Below are positions 14,038 through 17,291 of a stretch of 17,291 bases of DNA, piece after piece. Position 1 is the first letter of the stretch. Every line of letters starts with the position of its first letter. The DNA comes from CAZVFX01 sp964626565 (GTDB lineage: Bacteria > Myxococcota_A > UBA9042 > CAIXZC01), in the NCBI GenBank assembly GCA_964626565.1, contig CAZVFX010000141.1, forward strand, positions 1 to 17,291. The letters run 5' to 3'. A program made the translations under genes and the position numbers. The notes beneath the pieces were generated by a model. That model saw only the letters and a program-made list of their open reading frames with translations. It had not been told where the DNA came from and did not search any database.

Positions 14038-16638
14038 TCAGTATGCTATGGGCGGGGTGAAGCCGTCCCCGGCGAGGTCCACCCAGATGGGGTTGGTGAA
14101 ACCGGCGCACTGCCTGCCGGGATACACGGGAGCCAGATTACTGTTCTCTTCGTAGGCCGCGACGTGGAACCAGGTGTCCTCGTCCAGAGTGTAGGATTGG
14201 GTTACCTGGAAGCGCAGAGGGGTTGTAGTGTCGGGTACATCCCACTCCTCCAGAGTGGAGCCGTTGGCCACCAATCGGACTCGGGTAAGTCCCGCCCAGG
14301 AAGGCACCCACACTTTGATGTCCACCTTGATTTCGCCGCCTGGAACGGAAGGGACCACAGTGTCGCCCAGGCTGCCCTCATCAATAGAAAACTCGATGAA
14401 CGGAGCACCCGTTACCTGGCTGCGAAAGCTCAGCAATGAGTCGTAAAAACTGTCCTCGGACAGAACGTCGGCCACTCGCGTCAGGTTTCTGGCCTGCCCG
14501 CCCCAGCCGTTCAGATCGTGGGAGTCGGAATTGCCCGTCGCTATTTTGTTGATGCCCCGATTGAGGAAACTGTACCAGTCGGGGAGGGTCTTGGTCACCA
14601 GGTGATGCCAGCTATCGTTGGAATTCCACACCTCTATGGCATCGAATTCCAGGTTGAACTCCTCTTCAGAAACTGACGCGGGGCCGACCTCGGGATCGTA
14701 GTCGATATGATTGAAGAAGGAGCTTCCCTCACGAGGGTGATTGATCTGGATCACCCGGGCGCCGTGCTGCTCGCGCATGACCTTCCAGATTTCCGGCGCG
14801 GTCATCATGCCCAACACTTCTCCGTCCTCGTCAAAATTTACCCAGGGAGCCTCGAAGTAGCTGAACTTCTCCGCAGTGCACCCCAGGCAATTAAAATGAC
14901 CGTAGAGAAGTGACACCTCGTTGCCCAGAGAAGACATGAGCAGATCGGATGCGCCCAACTCCTCGATAATTGGGGCGTAATCGGCAAAGATATCGTGATC
15001 CGTGGCCGCGAAGAAGCTGATCCCTTCCGCCACGTGAGCCTTGACGCGCAAATGCCGGTGCATAGTGCTGTCGATCCCCAGCTCCGAGTGAGTATGAAGA
15101 TCCGCAGCCACCCACCCATGAGCATGGACCTCCTCCTCTATTTCGCACTTGACCGACGCAGTTCCACCTGACTCGACGGCCACGTCCTGGCGACAGATGC
15201 TCCAGCCTGGGCCTCGAGAGCCGGTCATGGTGTAGGTGCCCGCGGGCACGAACATGGAGGCCCTGCCCTCCAGGTCAGGCACTACTCTGAGCAAAGAGGC
15301 ACCCGCTGGCGCGTCCGGGCCTGCCTGGAGGGAAACGCGAGCCGGAATGGTCTCACCTTCAGGGCCGGTAACCGTTGCATCGATGCGCCCGGGGTCCTCA
15401 GGGTCGGCCTCCAGCCCCGCAACCGCGCTGCCTGCAGCCGACTCCCAATTCAACTCCATCGAGGGCAGTGCGTGCCCGGTCATCGTGCCCGTGTACGCAC
15501 CCGCAGGCGCAGAGAACGTAAAGGTACGATCGGGGCCCACGCCCGCCGCACCCGTGAACACGCCATCCCGGGCAAGTTCCAGGGAAACGGTCGAGAAATC
15601 GTAGCCCTCCGTGGCCACCTTCACCAGCCCCGACACCTGGTTCAGGGTGACCCCCTGGTCCTCCCACATCAGCGTGAGAGCGGCGACGCTGCGGCCCACC
15701 GCGGCATAGATGCACCGGCCTACGGTTCTAGTTTCACCCGGACTGAGATCAATAAAGCCGTAAAGCGCAGCAGTCAATTCGTCCTCGGCCAATCCGAAGG
15801 AAGCTTTGGCGGGAGGGGTTGGCGCAATCAGAAAAGATGTACCCGCAGTTTCCGCACCCAGATATGACAAACTCGCCTCGTTCAGCAGCTTGGTTTCGTC
15901 AAACCCGGCTTTGGCGCCGAACAGGCGGCCCGCCTCCGCGAACACTATGGCGTCGCCCACAGCCAAGGATAGGTCCTTGTCTCCAGGGTTGGTCAGGGTG
16001 GTGCGAATCTCCAAGCAGCGGGACTCCGGAGTCAACACGTAGTCCACCGTCACCTCCACCCCCGACCTGGGCGTTTGAAACACCGCGTCTACTATGGGGA
16101 TCGGGCCATCTGTACCAACGACGCGTACGATCGCTTCGCCGCTTCCGCCGGCAGCGTAAACCTCCACCGACTCGGGACGAACAGCGCGAATTAGACCCGT
16201 GACCGGGAACAGCTCCTGGAAGACATCCTCCTCGCCAGCCGGCGCCAGGTCGAGAATCCCCCCTCCAAACGGACCCCACTTGGCGTGGCCCGCAGCGCCA
16301 ATCACGGCGGACAAATGCTCGTTCTCGATGAGGAAGTCGCCCTTCTTGCCCATCGCGTAGAAACCGGGAATCAGATCGTCCTCAGATTCGACAAGCAACG
16401 CCCGCACAGATGGTGTCTTCACCACATCGACAGTGTCCGGGCCTGAGTCTCCCACAAGATCCGGCGTCACCTCGGCAGCGCCGGAATCGGTCCCGACATC
16501 CTGCACCGCAACCTCAGTCGCATCCGCAGGGGCGTTTGCGGATTTGCCGTCCTTGGTCCCACATCCAAAAACCAAACTCAGGCAAACCGACAGTACTATC
16601 CCGGCTAGAAGCTTCCCAGTTCTTGTTCTGTTCGGCAT
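14038..16638 (-). CDS. PHP-domain metallohydrolase lipoprotein (CehA/McbA-like)
   Basis: An 866-residue secreted lipoprotein. Signal peptide and lipobox (SLVFGC, Cys26) are followed by an Asp/Val/Thr-rich linker to about 75. The large beta-rich region (about 78-500), which I do not recognise, includes at its end a repeat-like segment with FVPAGTYTMTG, as in carboxypeptidase-regulatory-like folds. The PHP domain (about 508-745) has the expected metal ligands: DLHTHSELG (His515, His517), ATDHD (Asp547, His548), GNEVS (Glu574), GHFN (His581), NHPR (His634) and GNSDSH (Asp705, His707). CehA/McbA-like proteins hydrolyse esters or phosphoesters; the substrate here is unknown. A C-terminal beta region (745-866) completes it. 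The ATG at 16638 has AGGAGG (16648-16653) 9 nt upstream and begins the signal peptide. It is the first gene of a run with tex and the protease. Confidence 0.85.
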   Translation of the reverse strand: MPNRTRTGKLLAGIVLSVCLSLVFGCGTKDGKSANAPADATEVAVQDVGTDSGAAEVTPDLVGDSGPDTVDVVKTPSVRALLVESEDDLIPGFYAMGKKGDFLIENEHLSAVIGAAGHAKWGPFGGGILDLAPAGEEDVFQELFPVTGLIRAVRPESVEVYAAGGSGEAIVRVVGTDGPIPIVDAVFQTPRSGVEVTVDYVLTPESRCLEIRTTLTNPGDKDLSLAVGDAIVFAEAGRLFGAKAGFDETKLLNEASLSYLGAETAGTSFLIAPTPPAKASFGLAEDELTAALYGFIDLSPGETRTVGRCIYAAVGRSVAALTLMWEDQGVTLNQVSGLVKVATEGYDFSTVSLELARDGVFTGAAGVGPDRTFTFSAPAGAYTGTMTGHALPSMELNWESAAGSAVAGLEADPEDPGRIDATVTGPEGETIPARVSLQAGPDAPAGASLLRVVPDLEGRASMFVPAGTYTMTGSRGPGWSICRQDVAVESGGTASVKCEIEEEVHAHGWVAADLHTHSELGIDSTMHRHLRVKAHVAEGISFFAATDHDIFADYAPIIEELGASDLLMSSLGNEVSLLYGHFNCLGCTAEKFSYFEAPWVNFDEDGEVLGMMTAPEIWKVMREQHGARVIQINHPREGSSFFNHIDYDPEVGPASVSEEEFNLEFDAIEVWNSNDSWHHLVTKTLPDWYSFLNRGINKIATGNSDSHDLNGWGGQARNLTRVADVLSEDSFYDSLLSFRSQVTGAPFIEFSIDEGSLGDTVVPSVPGGEIKVDIKVWVPSWAGLTRVRLVANGSTLEEWDVPDTTTPLRFQVTQSYTLDEDTWFHVAAYEENSNLAPVYPGRQCAGFTNPIWVDLAGDGFTPPIAY

Positions 16639-16659
16639 CCCCAACCACCTCCTTTGCTC

Positions 16660-16688
16660 ATCGTGGGCAACCGGGCCGCGATTGTCAA
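16660..16688 (-). promoter_or_regulatory. Possible promoter of the PHP lipoprotein-tex-protease operon
   Basis: A perfect minus-strand -35 TTGACA (16683-16688) is followed by 17 nt and CACGAT (16660-16665), only 3 of 6 at the -10. The predicted start would fall on the ribosome site at 16648-16653, leaving an oddly short leader, so the call is weak despite the ideal -35. Confidence 0.25.
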
Positions 16689-16726
16689 ACGCGGAACGCC
16701 TTCCGGTGGCACATGCGACTGAAGTA

Positions 16727-16755
16727 TTGAAATGGGGCAGAATGTGGAGTAGTAT
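16727..16755 (+). promoter_or_regulatory. Candidate promoter of the toxin-antitoxin operon
   Basis: TTGAAA (16727-16732) and TAGTAT (16750-16755) are separated by exactly 17 nt; the -35 matches 5 and the -10 matches 4 of 6 consensus bases. Transcription would start near 16762, just before the GAGG ribosome site at 16768-16771 of the antitoxin gene. Confidence 0.5.
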
Positions 16756-16762
16756 AGCTATA
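16753..16762. promoter_or_regulatory. Palindrome over the toxin-antitoxin promoter, possible autoregulatory operator
   Basis: TATAGCTATA is a perfect 10-bp palindrome overlapping the end of the -10 box and the predicted start. Ribbon-helix-helix antitoxins commonly repress their own operon by binding short palindromes at this location, so it is a natural operator candidate. Being AT-rich and only 10 bp, it could arise by chance. Confidence 0.4.
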
Positions 16763-16777
16763 GAGATGAGGATAGAT

Positions 16778-17011
16778 ATGCGCACGATACAGATGACTTT
16801 GGATGACGGACTGGTCGCTGAAGTGGACCGAGCGGTGAAGCGGAGAGGTACCACCAGGTCGGCGTTTACGAGGGAGGCGCTACGTCTGGCTTTGCGTCGC
16901 ATGCGCGAAGAGGAGTTGGAGGCCCAGCACCGCCATGGGTACATCGAACAACCGGTGGAGCCCGGAGAGTTCGATGACTGGGAGGACGAGCAGTCGTGGG
17001 GTGACGCATGA
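16778..17011 (+). CDS. Ribbon-helix-helix antitoxin of a MazF-type toxin-antitoxin pair
   Basis: A 77-residue cytoplasmic protein. Residues 1-45 form a ribbon-helix-helix DNA-binding domain: MRTIQMTLDDGLVAEVDRAV supplies the strand and first helix, and RRGTTRSAFTREALRLALRR the turn and second helix. The acidic C-terminal part (about 46-77, ending in FDDWEDEQSWGD) has the Asp/Glu/Trp-rich look of the segment with which such antitoxins plug a MazF active site. The ATG at 16778 has GAGG (16768-16771) 6 nt upstream; the in-frame ATG at 16766 has none. Its stop overlaps the toxin start as ATGA, the usual coupling in these operons. It is transcribed divergently from the PHP lipoprotein operon. Confidence 0.88.
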   Translation: MRTIQMTLDDGLVAEVDRAVKRRGTTRSAFTREALRLALRRMREEELEAQHRHGYIEQPVEPGEFDDWEDEQSWGDA

Positions 17012-17291
17012 GGAGGGGGGAAGTGCGTTGGTACAGCTTGTCCAAACCCGACAAGAAACGGCCGGTACTGTTGCTGACCCGCGATTCAGCCTACGACTAC
17101 CTGGGTGACGTGACCATCGCTCCCATAACGACGCGTCTTAGGGAGATCCCCACGCAGGTGGCCCTCACGCCTGAGGAAGGATTGCCTCGCGATTGTGCGA
17201 TCAGTCTGGATCATCTCCAGACCGTGCAGAAGAGCAGACTAGGCGCGGTTATCACCACGCTACCGGCGCGCAAGCTCGCCTCGGTAGAGGA
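17008..17291 (+). CDS. mazF: MazF/PemK-like endoribonuclease toxin, cut by the window end
   Basis: The first 94 residues of a MazF-fold toxin, open to the window edge; members are usually about 105-115 residues, so only the last part is missing. It begins MRRGEVRWYSL, the standard start of MazF proteins (RGEVW-type). KKRPVLLLTRDSAYDYLGDV and IAPITTRLREIPTQV follow, and then ISLDHLQTVQKSRLGAVITT, the strongly conserved core with the expected Asp. MazF toxins cut mRNA at short sequences and stop growth when the antitoxin is degraded. The ATG overlaps the antitoxin stop. AGGAGG lies inside the first codons rather than before them, so translation probably depends on coupling. Confidence 0.9.
   Translation, partial: MRRGEVRWYSLSKPDKKRPVLLLTRDSAYDYLGDVTIAPITTRLREIPTQVALTPEEGLPRDCAISLDHLQTVQKSRLGAVITTLPARKLASVE

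Noticed and set aside
16639..16944. Upstream extension of the PHP lipoprotein reading frame
   Set aside because: It runs antisense through the antitoxin gene; the signal peptide and AGGAGG support the start at 16638.
1..17291. tRNA, rRNA, CRISPR, insertion sequence or phage attachment features
   Set aside because: No clover-leaf, spaced repeat array, transposase or terminal inverted repeat was seen on reading both strands.

Overview
The window is a GC-rich, gene-dense bacterial chromosome segment with eleven protein genes, the last cut by the window edge. The style points to Myxococcota or a related former-deltaproteobacterial lineage. Three lipoproteins carry low-complexity linkers after the lipidated Cys, two of them Asp/Gly/Pro-rich. 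A secreted metalloprotease ends in a Gly-run/Cys/hydrophobic/Arg tail like the MYXO-CTERM sorting signal. A CehA/McbA-type PHP lipoprotein is also present. This placement is inferred from protein style, not from a marker gene.

Region 1 (2-3965): a small Cys-rich lipoprotein (minus) diverges from a class C beta-lactamase-fold serine hydrolase lipoprotein (plus, 702-2612). The hydrolase converges, with only 6 nt between stops, on a GlpT-like organophosphate:phosphate antiporter (minus).

Region 2 (4043-11091): a four-gene plus-strand operon for tripartite heavy-metal efflux. A good sigma70-like promoter (TTGAAA-N17-TAAAAT) precedes a secreted His/Cys-rich small protein, an outer-membrane factor, an unusually long His-rich membrane fusion lipoprotein and an RND pump. 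Metal-binding segments recur along the export path: the small periplasmic protein, the fusion protein N-terminus, and a heavy-metal-binding-domain-like insert inside the pump's periplasmic porter region. An intercistronic hairpin lies just upstream of the outer-membrane-factor ribosome site. No regulator is encoded in the window, so the inducing metal is not visible; copper/silver is not supported by the pump's missing methionine.

Region 3 (11022-16638, minus): a probable three-gene operon of a PHP-domain lipoprotein, the RNA-binding factor Tex and a matrixin-like protease. The protease gene overlaps the pump gene tail-to-tail by 70 bp, and its third zinc ligand is Glu instead of His.

Region 4 (16727-end, plus): a type II toxin-antitoxin pair, a ribbon-helix-helix antitoxin and a MazF-like toxin cut by the window edge, with a palindrome over the promoter -10 region.

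No RNA genes, insertion sequences, CRISPR arrays or intergenic stretches over 300 nt were seen. The longest gaps (130-140 nt) are the divergent promoter regions.
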